A stretch of 64,000 bases of DNA, from assembly GCA_035353815.1 (NCBI GenBank), contig DAOQAG010000015.1, forward strand, positions 17,024-81,023, in the 5' to 3' direction. The DNA is from JAKPUX01 sp035353815 (GTDB lineage Bacteria > Zhuqueibacterota > Zhuqueibacteria > Residuimicrobiales > Residuimicrobiaceae). How positions within the stretch are numbered: the first letter of the stretch is position 1; each line of letters begins with the position of its first letter. The translations under genes and the position numbers were made by a program. Under the pieces are notes generated by a model. That model was given only the letters and a program-made list of their open reading frames with translations, was not told the DNA's origin and did no database searches. Positions 50,841-59,693 of this stretch are shown here, piece after piece.

Positions 50841-51960
50841 TCGCGGTCAACGCCTTGGAATAGAAATAATTGAGTAATCGCACATATTCCCTGATATCGT
50901 GGTGCTGTTTTACATAATCATAGCCACGCTGCCCATATTCTTGCCGCAAGGCAGGATTATCGAGCAAAGTTCTGATGCATTCCGCTAATTCTTCAGCATT
51001 ATCATTTTCAAACAGGATTCCGCGGTTATCAGCGAGGAGTTCGCTTATTCCATGCACATTTGCTGCAATAACTGGGAGCCTGTTTCGAAAAGCTTCGAGG
51101 ACTACGATGCCAAGACCTTCGTAGGTTGAGGGTAGAATAAAAATATCATGTTCCTGATAATATTTTTCTGGTTCAAGCGTTGCGCCAACAAAATTGACCT
51201 TCTCTGAAATAGCCAGTTGTTCTGCCAAGTCTCGTAGTCTTGCTTCTTCTTCACCCTCTCCAACAATGGTAAGCGAAATACTTATATCCCTTAATCGTGA
51301 AATTGCACGCAGCAGACAAGGGATATTTTTCTCTCTGACTAACCTCCCAAGATAAAGGCATCTCATCGATGGCCCTGCAGTCATCTTTTTTCCCTTAACA
51401 TCGGAAATTTCAATAGCATTATATAGCACCTCGATTTTTTCAGGTTTGAACAGTTGCTTGTGAATGAGTAATTCCTTAACGGCTTCTGAAATAGCAATAA
51501 TGTGAGTTGCTGAGGGAATCGTCTGCAATAAGTCAATCCATCGAATGACAGAAAATCGTACGCCCTTTGCCCATCTAAACCAATGCACATCATGAACTGT
51601 TGTAAATATTACATGTTTGTGAAATGGTAATGCAAGTATCGCCGCAGTTCTGCCAAATATATCAGCATGGATCAGATGCGTGTGTATGACTTGAAATTGT
51701 TCTTTCAGAATAATTTTGATGAGCCTAGGTATCGTGAGCAGATTTCTGTTCATCTGTACAGTTGTGATATCAGCATCATCAAACAACTTTTTCATCGGCG
51801 CATAAGGATCAAAGTAGACAATCTTTATCCGGCATGAATATGTTGCCTGCAAATGCTTGCTCGTAAGCAGCAGGAGTTTCTCTGCGCCTCCCAATCGCAA
51901 GCCCGTGATAACATATAAAATGCTGAGCTCATTGCTGGTTTTATTTATTTTATTGATCAC
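50809..51960 (-). CDS. Glycosyltransferase family 4 protein
   Basis: 383 residues, GT-B. LSILYVITGLRLGGAEKLLL and VIHTHLIHADIFGRTAAILA in the first domain; CLYLGRLVREKNIPCLLRAI, LTIVGEGEEEARLRDLAEQL and LPSTYEGLGIVVLEAFRNRL (EX7E complete) in the second. It overlaps the methyltransferase upstream by 4 bases (ATGA) and the next GT4 by 32 bases, a tightly packed unit. Donor and acceptor unknown. Confidence 0.88.
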   Translation of the reverse strand: MINKINKTSNELSILYVITGLRLGGAEKLLLLTSKHLQATYSCRIKIVYFDPYAPMKKLFDDADITTVQMNRNLLTIPRLIKIILKEQFQVIHTHLIHADIFGRTAAILALPFHKHVIFTTVHDVHWFRWAKGVRFSVIRWIDLLQTIPSATHIIAISEAVKELLIHKQLFKPEKIEVLYNAIEISDVKGKKMTAGPSMRCLYLGRLVREKNIPCLLRAISRLRDISISLTIVGEGEEEARLRDLAEQLAISEKVNFVGATLEPEKYYQEHDIFILPSTYEGLGIVVLEAFRNRLPVIAANVHGISELLADNRGILFENDNAEELAECIRTLLDNPALRQEYGQRGYDYVKQHHDIREYVRLLNYFYSKALTANEQEAANTYH

Positions 51961-52676
51961 TTTTTCTGCCCGAGAAGATACACCCCGCCATTGATGATAT
52001 CCAGATTTTTAGCTTTTGCTATAAAAATATCCAGATACTTGATCCAGAACGTCAGCCAACCGCTCATGAATTCAATAAAATAATTTAAGTACTTGGAATG
52101 CGAAAAGATCGTCATGAATTTTCGACTGTACCACGCTAACACTGAAAAAGGTCCTATGCAGATCCCTGATTCTAGAATAATGTATTCATGGAAAAGTGCC
52201 TCCAAGCCCATTCTTGAAAAACGACGGTAATCACCCACTTCGATCATATGCAAGGGTTGAAGAAATGGGACCTCGACATAGATCATCCCTCCCCTTTTTA
52301 GGCATCGCGTTGCTTCGCTAATAAGTTTATAAGGATCGTGAACATGCTCTAATACTGCACTGCAAATAACTGCATCAATAGATTCGGTTTTAATTGGTAA
52401 AAGAAAAGCATCTCCGATGATATCTATATGAAGGTTGGCATACAAATCCAGGTTAATTATTCCAGGCACAAGTCGTGTGGCACCCGAACCGATGTTCAAG
52501 ACTTTTGAATCCGCTGCTATCAGCTCACGGGCCCATCTCCGCACATTTCGCGCCCGATAATTATATGAAGGGCTCGGCGGTCTAAGGTATTTAATTATAC
52601 CATTAATCAATAAAACCATCCAAGACAGGTTGTTAATGCCTCTTGATTTTGTATGCCCATAGTTGAGGAACGGCAT
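51957..52676 (-). CDS. SAM-dependent methyltransferase (class I, Methyltransf_11 type)
   Basis: 239 residues. Motif I is VLNIGSGATRLVPG, with the acidic residue replaced in part (NLDLYANLHID), then DAVICSAVLEHVHDPYKLIS and LKRGGMIYVEVPFLQP. The C-terminal region has a hydrophobic stretch (FIEFMSGWLTFWIKYLDIFI) suggesting membrane association. Probably methylates a sugar of the O-unit. The start at 52676 overlaps the GT2 stop by 44 bases; a downstream ATG at 52619 would avoid the overlap. Confidence 0.8.
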   Translation of the reverse strand: MPFLNYGHTKSRGINNLSWMVLLINGIIKYLRPPSPSYNYRARNVRRWARELIAADSKVLNIGSGATRLVPGIINLDLYANLHIDIIGDAFLLPIKTESIDAVICSAVLEHVHDPYKLISEATRCLKRGGMIYVEVPFLQPLHMIEVGDYRRFSRMGLEALFHEYIILESGICIGPFSVLAWYSRKFMTIFSHSKYLNYFIEFMSGWLTFWIKYLDIFIAKAKNLDIINGGVYLLGQKK

Positions 52677-53577
52677 TGCAGTAACTTTCTTGGATGTTCT
52701 GATATTGCTTTTTAAATATAATGTTCAAGAACGCTAAAACCATAATCTTTATCAAAGAAGCTGCAATGAGGGCATATTTTAGAAATACGGCTTGACGATA
52801 TCCTTTATATTTCTTATAGAAGTGAAGATATGATTTAAAGCCGGACAATAGGGATAATTTCCTAGCTTTTTTTGAGCTCTGCCCTTCATAATGAACAATG
52901 ACAATATCAGGATAATACATGACCTGAAATCCCATAGTCTGGAGCCTGAGACACAAGTCAACGTCTTCTGCATACATAATGAGTTCAGGGTCAAATCCAT
53001 CGATTGCATGGAGGTGCTTGCCACTGATCAGAAGGCAAGCACCGGATACCCAGGCAACTTCCCGAAGCTCACTATGATCCCAATTTCCATAGCGATATCT
53101 CCCAAAAATAGCTGGAAATAAATTCGAAAGCGATAGCACCCCGGCTATAGTATTAAACAGAGATGGCATTTTACCGCATGAGTATTGAAGCTCCCCATCT
53201 CCATAGGTAATTTTTGGCCCAACTATCCCTACCTTAGGATTCTTTTCAAGAAATTCTAGCAAGTGGCCAATTGTATTCTCTTTGATAATCTCAGTGTCCG
53301 GATTAAGCAAGAGAACATATTCGGACGTTGTTCGTTTTATAAGCTCGTTATTGCCCCGAGCAAAACCTATATTCTCATCAGATTTTATTATGTTAAGATT
53401 TGGATATGTCAGAGAAAGCTCTTCGAGCATCCTCAGGCTTCCATCAGAGGAATTATTTTCAAATACCAGAATTTCGAGATCGATGTTTTTCTCATTTTTC
53501 TGGATGGAGTGAATGCAATTTTGAAGAAGTTCTCTTACATTATAACTTACAATCAGTATTGACAGTTTACACTTCAT
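52633..53577 (-). CDS. Glycosyltransferase family 2 protein (rhamnosyltransferase-like)
   Basis: 314 residues from the ATG at 53577, which overlaps the Wzy stop (TAATG) and has GGAG upstream; the open frame further to 53802 lies antiparallel-in-position inside Wzy and lacks the fold. GT-A elements: LSILIVSYNVRELLQNCIHS, FENNSSDGSLRMLEEL, NIGFARGNNELIK, and the DxD region LLLNPDTEIIKENT; GPKITYGDGELQYSCGKMPS is typical of WbbL-type rhamnosyltransferases, and IMYAEDVDLCLRLQTMGFQV holds the ED...R motif. A C-terminal helix may anchor it. Confidence 0.87.
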   Translation of the reverse strand: MKCKLSILIVSYNVRELLQNCIHSIQKNEKNIDLEILVFENNSSDGSLRMLEELSLTYPNLNIIKSDENIGFARGNNELIKRTTSEYVLLLNPDTEIIKENTIGHLLEFLEKNPKVGIVGPKITYGDGELQYSCGKMPSLFNTIAGVLSLSNLFPAIFGRYRYGNWDHSELREVAWVSGACLLISGKHLHAIDGFDPELIMYAEDVDLCLRLQTMGFQVMYYPDIVIVHYEGQSSKKARKLSLLSGFKSYLHFYKKYKGYRQAVFLKYALIAASLIKIMVLAFLNIIFKKQYQNIQESYCNAVPQLWAYKIKRH

Positions 53578-54707
53578 TAACCATTTTCTCCAGCTCGGAT
53601 CAGACTCAGGGCCATCCCGAATAATAGAGCCATATAGAAGCGATAGCCCCCTGAAATAAAGCCTAAAGAGATGGCAAACAGAAAAGTAAAATAAAGTAAA
53701 AACAAACCCTCTTGATAGAGAGTTCCTACTGTTGGATGCGATTGTGAACGTGGAAACACCAAGGCGGAATAAATAGAATAAAGCAACAGTAATAGTGCGC
53801 AAAAGCCAAACAATCCTAGCTCACTCAGGATTTCGAGGAAGAAATTGTGCGGCGTCATAGTTTCAAGAATCTCGGCGCGCATGATATAGAGATCACTTGT
53901 ATTAACTAAATAGGTCGAATAGTTTAATGCCCCTATTCCAAATATTGGACTTGACAGGAAGGCATTAAATGCAACTCTGATTAAACCACTTCTCTCGATG
54001 TTGCTGGCATTACCCGAATCAAAGGAAGTGCTCAAGCGCCAGTCAACGAGTTCGATAATACTTTCTGATTTAATAGCTAGAATGGCTACCAAGATTAACA
54101 CGATTGAAATAATGGTTTTTTTCTTGTTCCGGCCGTAAAAGTATTTGGTCATATAAGCCAGCAATAAAGCTAATCCAAGCCATGCACCGCGTGAGAAAGA
54201 GAAAAAAATGACCGCGATGACTAACAGACCAATGAGTATAAATTTGCCTGATTTTTTCTTGATGAAAGGAATAACCATACTCAAGGCAAAAAGAGAGTCA
54301 TACCCACCAGGCAAGCGAAATCCGTATTCTACTAACCGCCCAGAAATGAGCCAATATAATGATATTATTGAATATCCAAACATGGATATGAATAGCACCC
54401 AGTAGATCGTCTTGAAGGTTTGCAGGTTTCTTATGTATAAGAAAACCAAAAGTGCCAGGACCAATACTTCAGTCCACTTTAAGAAGGCCTTGATAATCAT
54501 TCCCGGCTTTGATGCAAACAAAGCAGAGGCAATTATGGCAATGAGGAAAAGAAAAAAGCCCGTCAAGAAGCGTAGAAGCGGCTTCGAGTCCCGAAGCGTT
54601 ACACCCATCCCGCGAGAGATAGCGATAGTGCAAAAAGAGACAACGAGCACTGCCAATAAGGGCAACTCGAAAAGATGGAACTCTATTTGTGAAAGTGTTA
54701 TATTCAC
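53577..54707 (-). CDS. O-antigen polymerase/ligase family protein (Wzy/WaaL type)
   Basis: 376 residues, about ten to twelve membrane helices. Contains a large loop with the Wzy_C motif TPHNFFLEILSELGLFGF (H-N-x2-L-E..E.G..G). Such proteins either polymerise O-units in the periplasm or ligate polymer to lipid A. In a locus that also has Wzx, Wzz and WecA-like genes, polymerase is the likelier role. It overlaps the following methyltransferase by 4 bases and the GT2 by 1 base. Confidence 0.82.
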   Translation of the reverse strand: MNITLSQIEFHLFELPLLAVLVVSFCTIAISRGMGVTLRDSKPLLRFLTGFFLFLIAIIASALFASKPGMIIKAFLKWTEVLVLALLVFLYIRNLQTFKTIYWVLFISMFGYSIISLYWLISGRLVEYGFRLPGGYDSLFALSMVIPFIKKKSGKFILIGLLVIAVIFFSFSRGAWLGLALLLAYMTKYFYGRNKKKTIISIVLILVAILAIKSESIIELVDWRLSTSFDSGNASNIERSGLIRVAFNAFLSSPIFGIGALNYSTYLVNTSDLYIMRAEILETMTPHNFFLEILSELGLFGFCALLLLLYSIYSALVFPRSQSHPTVGTLYQEGLFLLYFTFLFAISLGFISGGYRFYMALLFGMALSLIRAGENG

Positions 54708-55387
54708 GAATCGCTACGCTCGGCTAATATGAAATACCGAAAACTCAAGTATCCGGACAACAAGCCAAAAGTGAATTTATTGAGCAAATTACTCAGCGGG
54801 CCGGAGTTACCCCGAATCATTTGAATACAAAATCCGGCATCCTCCAATAGGCGTAATATTGTATCCTTGGTAAAAAATCTGAGATGAGCAATATCCAGCA
54901 TTCCTGATCCTGAATATTCCCATCTGCCAAGGATGAGATTCACAATATTTCGCCAGTGCTGTATATTCGGAATACTAATCAATAGGTACCCATGGGGACG
55001 TAAATAAAGCCGAAGCTTCTTAATTACATTCCAGGGATCAATCAGATGCTCTACAACATCACCTAGTAGAATCAAGTCATAAGACTGCAGTTCGAGGGGC
55101 AAATCCACTTCTTCTATATTTGCGAGATATACATCGTCCAGCTTTTTACGAGCGACTTCGATCGCAGCGTTCTCAATATCGACTCCAGTAACAAATACGA
55201 CGCCGTATTCTTTCTTTAATAGCTCGCCCGTTTCACCTGTACCACACCCTATCTCAAGGACACGGCGTAAGTTTGAAGAAGGCAAAAGGGCGAGTATGTC
55301 TCTACGTGGGAGACTATAGTAATCTATAGGCTTTTCAATTCTGGTACCTGAACTTTTTGCGGCCATTATCAGCTCCCAAAGTGCCAA
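54704..55387 (-). CDS. SAM-dependent methyltransferase (class I)
   Basis: 227 residues. Motif I RVLEIGCGTGETGELLKKEY, motif II TGVDIENAAIEVARKKLDDV, and DLILLGDVVEHLIDPWNVIK, then RPHGYLLISIPNIQHW. The pattern is that of sugar O-methyltransferases in O-antigen loci (WbdD-like or Methyltransf_23). It starts 4 bases before the Wzx stop region and lies between Wzx and Wzy. Confidence 0.84.
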   Translation of the reverse strand: MALWELIMAAKSSGTRIEKPIDYYSLPRRDILALLPSSNLRRVLEIGCGTGETGELLKKEYGVVFVTGVDIENAAIEVARKKLDDVYLANIEEVDLPLELQSYDLILLGDVVEHLIDPWNVIKKLRLYLRPHGYLLISIPNIQHWRNIVNLILGRWEYSGSGMLDIAHLRFFTKDTILRLLEDAGFCIQMIRGNSGPLSNLLNKFTFGLLSGYLSFRYFILAERSDS

Positions 55388-55391
55388 TTTT

Positions 55392-56840
55392 TTATTTGCG
55401 TTTTATTGAAAAACGGCTTTCTGATAATGATTGGAAAATGCTTATCAATTCGCCTGAGAACCTTTTTATGTAAGCTAAATTGAACAATGCATATGTTACC
55501 AGTGTAAAAGCAAGCGTAAGTGTAAATGGAATAATGCCTCCACCCCAAAGTCGAACAAAGACGATATTAAAAAATAAAAAGACCATCACCCATTTGACGG
55601 TATAGCTAATCGCTCCCTTACGAGATGAAAATGCATGGTATTCTTTTAGTGCTAATAACATCATGGAAATATTGCTAATAGTTGTAGCTATCGCAGCACC
55701 ATCAATACTAAATTTCGGGATCAAGACAAGGTTTAATACAACATTGACTATTGCCCCACTGCTGACAATAAGCAAATATTCTTTATGCTTGCCAACAAAG
55801 AGCAGAGGTGCCATAAATATCGTACCGATAAACACAAAAAACATACTGTATGCTAATATTGCCAGGCATTTAATGGATTCCGAGTAGCCAGCCCCAAATA
55901 GTATCTGGATCAATTCCTGGTTCAGGCATACAAGAAAACTAGTCGCCATAATTGCAATAATATATTGGGCAGTCGCAAATAATTTGACAGTGGAATCGAG
56001 AGATTCTGATTTTGACGATCGTGCAAATGCAGGGCCAAACGCCATTTGCACCATTCCTGCCAGACCAATGAATAACAGCACAACCTTATAACTAGCTTGA
56101 TACCACCCTACTGCCTCCGGCCGATCCATAAGCCCGAGCATAAAGGTATCAAAAGTATAATAGATTTTAATAACAACAACAGAGGCGGCCATTACCAGAG
56201 ATTCACGCAGAAATTTTTTCCATGAATCTGGAAGCCATTTGAGATAAAATTGGAAACCATATCGCTGCTTGACCCACAGCACCAAGACAAATAAGGTCAC
56301 CGCCTCAGCAATAGTACGTAAAAGAGTAACGATCCATAGCTCTTCCAGCCCGAGCACCAAAAGAAATATCAGCAATAGATAAAAGAAATGTACGAGCACA
56401 CGCCAGGCAGCGACACCAGACATCCGCTCCAAGCCTTGAAATATGAATTCCGGATTCAGGGCTTGTGTAAATAATCCAAGCAGGCTCCCCCAATATAGCC
56501 AGCGCATAGCCGGCGCCATGGGCCAAAAGATTATGCCAATGGCAAGTGGTACTGCTACTAATCCAGCCATCAACAAGCGCATTGTAAGAATCTGGCCGGC
56601 AATCTCGTGCAAATGCTCGGGCTGACGTGCTATTTCTCTTGTCCCGAAAGTAGATAAACCCAAATCCACTGCCAGTAACAAATACACCATAATTGCTTGC
56701 ACGAACGCCAGCCGGCCAAATCCCTCATCACTTAATCGTCGCGCTAAAAGTATAGTAATCACGAATGCCAGAGCACTCGATACGGCCTCACCACTGAAAA
56801 GTGAAACCAGATTGCCGGCGATCCTCCTGCCATTTTTCAC
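55392..56840 (-). CDS. Lipid-linked oligosaccharide flippase (Wzx type)
   Basis: 482 residues with about fourteen predicted membrane helices, in the MATE/MOP superfamily polysaccharide flippase pattern: LFSGEAVSSALAFVITILLA and GFGRLAFVQAIMVYLLLAVD at the N-terminus, the conserved LGLSTFGTREIARQPEHL in helix 2-3. It moves undecaprenyl-linked O-units across the inner membrane. Tightly packed with neighbours, 4 bases before the methyltransferase and 12 after Wzi. Confidence 0.88.
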   Translation of the reverse strand: MKNGRRIAGNLVSLFSGEAVSSALAFVITILLARRLSDEGFGRLAFVQAIMVYLLLAVDLGLSTFGTREIARQPEHLHEIAGQILTMRLLMAGLVAVPLAIGIIFWPMAPAMRWLYWGSLLGLFTQALNPEFIFQGLERMSGVAAWRVLVHFFYLLLIFLLVLGLEELWIVTLLRTIAEAVTLFVLVLWVKQRYGFQFYLKWLPDSWKKFLRESLVMAASVVVIKIYYTFDTFMLGLMDRPEAVGWYQASYKVVLLFIGLAGMVQMAFGPAFARSSKSESLDSTVKLFATAQYIIAIMATSFLVCLNQELIQILFGAGYSESIKCLAILAYSMFFVFIGTIFMAPLLFVGKHKEYLLIVSSGAIVNVVLNLVLIPKFSIDGAAIATTISNISMMLLALKEYHAFSSRKGAISYTVKWVMVFLFFNIVFVRLWGGGIIPFTLTLAFTLVTYALFNLAYIKRFSGELISIFQSLSESRFSIKRK

Positions 56841-56852
56841 AGGTTGGCCCGC

Positions 56853-58592
56853 CTATTCATTCAAGCCCACCCTGATTCCGAATTCATTCCGCTGGCCGGG
56901 ATACTTCGCATTGACCGCTGACTCCCAGGTTGCCTCGGCATGGCAGAAAAAGAGCTGCAAAAAACCATTGCGGATTAACTCGTAGCTGGCTGTTACAAGA
57001 ATTGAATTTGTAGTATGCAAATCACCTTCTAAAAAGTCTATATATTCCGGATCGGCCAGGTAATTTCTTGATTCAAAAAGACTGCCACCCACATTCTTCC
57101 CCTCAGGATTAGCACCGTGACGCACGCGCTCCCAAGCTGCCTTCAGCAACAGCGGGCGGCAATACCGATACTCTAATTGCATAAACAGGTCTTCAGAATT
57201 GGGCCCAATTTGATGCCCGAGTCCAGTACTATATTGCTGAAAATTGCTGATGCCATCATGAGTATAGGTGTATGGACGAATGCGTGTGTATTCCATGCGC
57301 AGATCAAGTCCGGAAATCCCTAAAAGATCGACATGATGACCGCCAGCGGTATAGGCATATTTGTTGCCATAGAAGCTGGTTCCAAGCTTGCTGCTGGTTA
57401 TATCGTCCAGCAGTAGTTCCATATACAGTTTGGTCTTTGGTATAGCTTTGAGCTGAAGATCAATTCCCATCGCAGCATTGTCGCGATCGCCGAGGTAATG
57501 CTCGGCTGAGCGAAAAAAATTTAGGGGATTTAAGTAGGAAGGCTCAAAGGATCGGCCGCTATACAGGATCATCTCGTGCAGCCCAATGTTCAGAAAAGCC
57601 CACGGAGAAAACTCGATGCGATGTGCAGCAAGATATTTTTCCTGATGATTGCCGGTAAAAAAACCAGGAGAATAATGCTGCAATACCGCCCAAAGCATGG
57701 TGAATCGTAAGCGGCTGGCCGCCACCTCCAGCTTGATTTGATCATAGGAGGTCGCATGATCAGATAGCATGAGTTGACCGTTAAATCCCGGTCCCCATTT
57801 GTTCCGATCCTTGCCAACTTGCAGTGTAACTCCATTATGAGTGAATACAACTCCGGCAATCGTTTCATCGTAATCCATCTGCTTTCCGCCGGCACTACCA
57901 CGCGCAAAACCCAATCCCTCACGTGTAAAATTGACGCTGCCTGGGTAATGGCGCGTCCCCCATTCCTGATTATCACGGGCATCGCTGTAAAAGCCGATAT
58001 ATTTGCCGAGAGTCCCTCGCATGGCGAGGCCACGCCTCAGATGATTAACCCGTTCTGTAGAGGCGAGTGTATCCGCATGCGCGGTCATACCCTCAAATCC
58101 AAAGACCGGGTCAAGCCAAATTCGCAACGGTGTGCCTGTCTCGCCTGGCAGCATCAACGAGAAAGTGCACATGTTTCTGCCGTTAGCGTAGAGCAGGTTC
58201 GGCGCCCACGGATCGACCAGGCGATGGCGAACCAAACGGCTCCATCCTGTTGATGCATGATTTTCTTTCACGTCGAGCTGCTCGAACTCCTCGCGCAACT
58301 CAATCAAAAGAAAGTCGAGTTGCTCGCGCTCGGCTCGGGCGAGGAGTTCTCGATGCGAAAGCAGGGGAAGCAGTTCGCGAGCGATCGCCGTGCGGGTCAT
58401 GGGGCGCGTTTCTATCAGGGGTCTGGAAAGCAATCCGCGAGTTTCGAGGCGATCGAGGTAATCGTAAACCCAATGTGAGGTAGGGATAATAGTAGTTTGA
58501 GCATCAACGGTATTCGACCAGAAGACACACCCTATCACGATCAATAAAGGCCTTATCAGGGTGCGAATACGCGGAGAAGGGCGGGTTGACAT
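56853..58592 (-). CDS. Capsule assembly Wzi-family outer-membrane protein
   Basis: 579 residues. Signal peptide (LIRPLLIVIGCVFWSNTVDA), a helical N-terminal domain with YDYLDRLETRGLLSRPLIET (about 40-60, the conserved 'l..L...G.i......rP' of Wzi), and an outer-membrane barrel with VGKDRNKWGPGFNGQLMLSD, the central Wzi_C motif. It holds capsule at the cell surface in Wzx/Wzy systems. The first 110 codons have mixed, partly high GC, while the rest is low-GC, so the right island edge passes through or next to it. Confidence 0.85.
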   Translation of the reverse strand: MSTRPSPRIRTLIRPLLIVIGCVFWSNTVDAQTTIIPTSHWVYDYLDRLETRGLLSRPLIETRPMTRTAIARELLPLLSHRELLARAEREQLDFLLIELREEFEQLDVKENHASTGWSRLVRHRLVDPWAPNLLYANGRNMCTFSLMLPGETGTPLRIWLDPVFGFEGMTAHADTLASTERVNHLRRGLAMRGTLGKYIGFYSDARDNQEWGTRHYPGSVNFTREGLGFARGSAGGKQMDYDETIAGVVFTHNGVTLQVGKDRNKWGPGFNGQLMLSDHATSYDQIKLEVAASRLRFTMLWAVLQHYSPGFFTGNHQEKYLAAHRIEFSPWAFLNIGLHEMILYSGRSFEPSYLNPLNFFRSAEHYLGDRDNAAMGIDLQLKAIPKTKLYMELLLDDITSSKLGTSFYGNKYAYTAGGHHVDLLGISGLDLRMEYTRIRPYTYTHDGISNFQQYSTGLGHQIGPNSEDLFMQLEYRYCRPLLLKAAWERVRHGANPEGKNVGGSLFESRNYLADPEYIDFLEGDLHTTNSILVTASYELIRNGFLQLFFCHAEATWESAVNAKYPGQRNEFGIRVGLNE

Positions 58593-58607
58593 GCAAATCC
58601 CCCGTTG

Positions 58608-59684
58608 TTAGCCCGTTGCGCCGAGGAGCCGGACGATGGCTTCACTGGCATGGCCCGTCCCGTAATGGGCTTTTTGCTCAGCCGGCGGTGTAAAGGTGCG
58701 GATGGCGTCGAGGATGCGCTCCAGCCTGGCTCCGGTCAGCCGGTTCCAGCCATCGGTCACCGTTTCGACCCACTCGGTTTCCTCGCGCAGGGTGACACAG
58801 GGAACACGGTAGAAAAAGGCCTCTTTCTGCACCCCGCCGGAATCGGTGACGATCATGCGGGCATGCTGCTCGAGCTGGATCATCTCCAGATAGCCGACCG
58901 GCTCGATGACAGTGATGCGCCCGGAGCGCTCAAGCCGCTCCATCAGCCCGTCCTGACGCAGGAATCCCACCGTGCGCGGATGCAGGGGAAAGACCACCCG
59001 TTCCTCACAGGCGATCAGGGCCTCGACGATGGCGGTCAGGGCTTCCGGATTATCGGTATTTTGCGGCCGGTGGCAGGTTACCAGAAGATAGGCGCCGGGA
59101 GTGAGGTTGAGCCGCTGCAGAATGGCGCTCTTTGCGGCCGCCAGATCGGCGAAATGCAGCGCGGCATCGAACATGACATCGCCGGTGTTGTGCACCCCTT
59201 TGGTGATCCCCTCATGCCAGAGATGCGTGACGGCGGTGGCCGTCGGACAAAACAGCAGCGCCGCAATGCGGTCGGTGAGGATGCGGTTGATCTCCTCGGG
59301 CATCTTCATGTTAAAACTGCGCAGGCCCGCCTCAATATGGTCCACCGGGATGTTCAGCTTGGCAGCCGCCAGCGCCCCGGCGAGAGTCGAGTTGGTATCG
59401 CCATAAACCAGCACCCGGTCCGGCTTTTGCTCTTTCAGAACCTTTTCGATGCCCACCAGCATCCGGGCTGTCTGCTCACCGTGCGGTCCTGAGCCAATCT
59501 CGAGGTTGAGGTCGGGCTCGGGAATGCCCAGCTCGTCGAAGAAAAGCTGCGACATGTTGCGGTTGTAGTGCTGGCCGGTATGGAGGAGAAACTCCCGGTG
59601 CTCGCGGCGCAGGGCGCGGGAGACTGGAGCGGCCTTGATGAATTGCGGGCGCGCGCCGACGATGGTGACGATATTAAGGGACAT
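58608..59684 (-). CDS. wecB: UDP-N-acetylglucosamine 2-epimerase (WecB/WbpI-like)
   Basis: 358 residues, complete. IVTIVGARPQFIKAAPVSRA at the N-terminus, LLHTGQHYNRNMS, VYGDTNSTLAGALAA, and DHIEAGLRSFNMKMPEEINR. The form RSFN.(K)MPEEINR resembles WbpI/WlbD, which epimerise UDP-diNAc-glucuronate to the mannuronate, rather than enteric WecB (RTGDLYSPWPEE). The neighbouring acetyltransferase supports this. Catalytic region VTDSGGVQKEAFFYRVPCVT is present. It is the first gene to the right of the low-GC island. Confidence 0.88.
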   Translation of the reverse strand: MSLNIVTIVGARPQFIKAAPVSRALRREHREFLLHTGQHYNRNMSQLFFDELGIPEPDLNLEIGSGPHGEQTARMLVGIEKVLKEQKPDRVLVYGDTNSTLAGALAAAKLNIPVDHIEAGLRSFNMKMPEEINRILTDRIAALLFCPTATAVTHLWHEGITKGVHNTGDVMFDAALHFADLAAAKSAILQRLNLTPGAYLLVTCHRPQNTDNPEALTAIVEALIACEERVVFPLHPRTVGFLRQDGLMERLERSGRITVIEPVGYLEMIQLEQHARMIVTDSGGVQKEAFFYRVPCVTLREETEWVETVTDGWNRLTGARLERILDAIRTFTPPAEQKAHYGTGHASEAIVRLLGATG

Positions 59685-59693
59685 GATGGCGGC

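Larger units (their letters stand above)
42840..58600. other. Low-GC polysaccharide island (putative recombined segment)
   Basis: Counting 60-base rows by hand, GC is 62, 63, 62% at 42,661-42,840 and 45, 45, 52, 45% in the next four rows; a row at 55,741 is 38%. Neighbouring chromosome rows are about 62-67%. On the right, rows fluctuate (55, 53, 62, 47, 67, 63, 43, 47, 58, 63%) between 58,081 and 58,680, so that edge is blurred. The island holds the N-terminal three quarters of the C25 gene, copy 1 of wecA, four glycosyltransferases, two methyltransferases, Wzy, Wzx and most of Wzi. No transposase, integrase, tRNA or flanking direct repeat was seen at either edge. Confidence 0.75.

Noticed and set aside
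53578..53802. N-terminal extension of the GT2 protein
   Set aside because: These codons lie inside the Wzy gene in another frame; the GT-A fold begins at the ATG at 53577, which has a ribosome binding site.
42840..58600. Island considered as a transposon or integrative element
   Set aside because: No transposase, integrase, att-like direct repeat or tRNA target is seen at the edges; recombination between resident flanks fits better.
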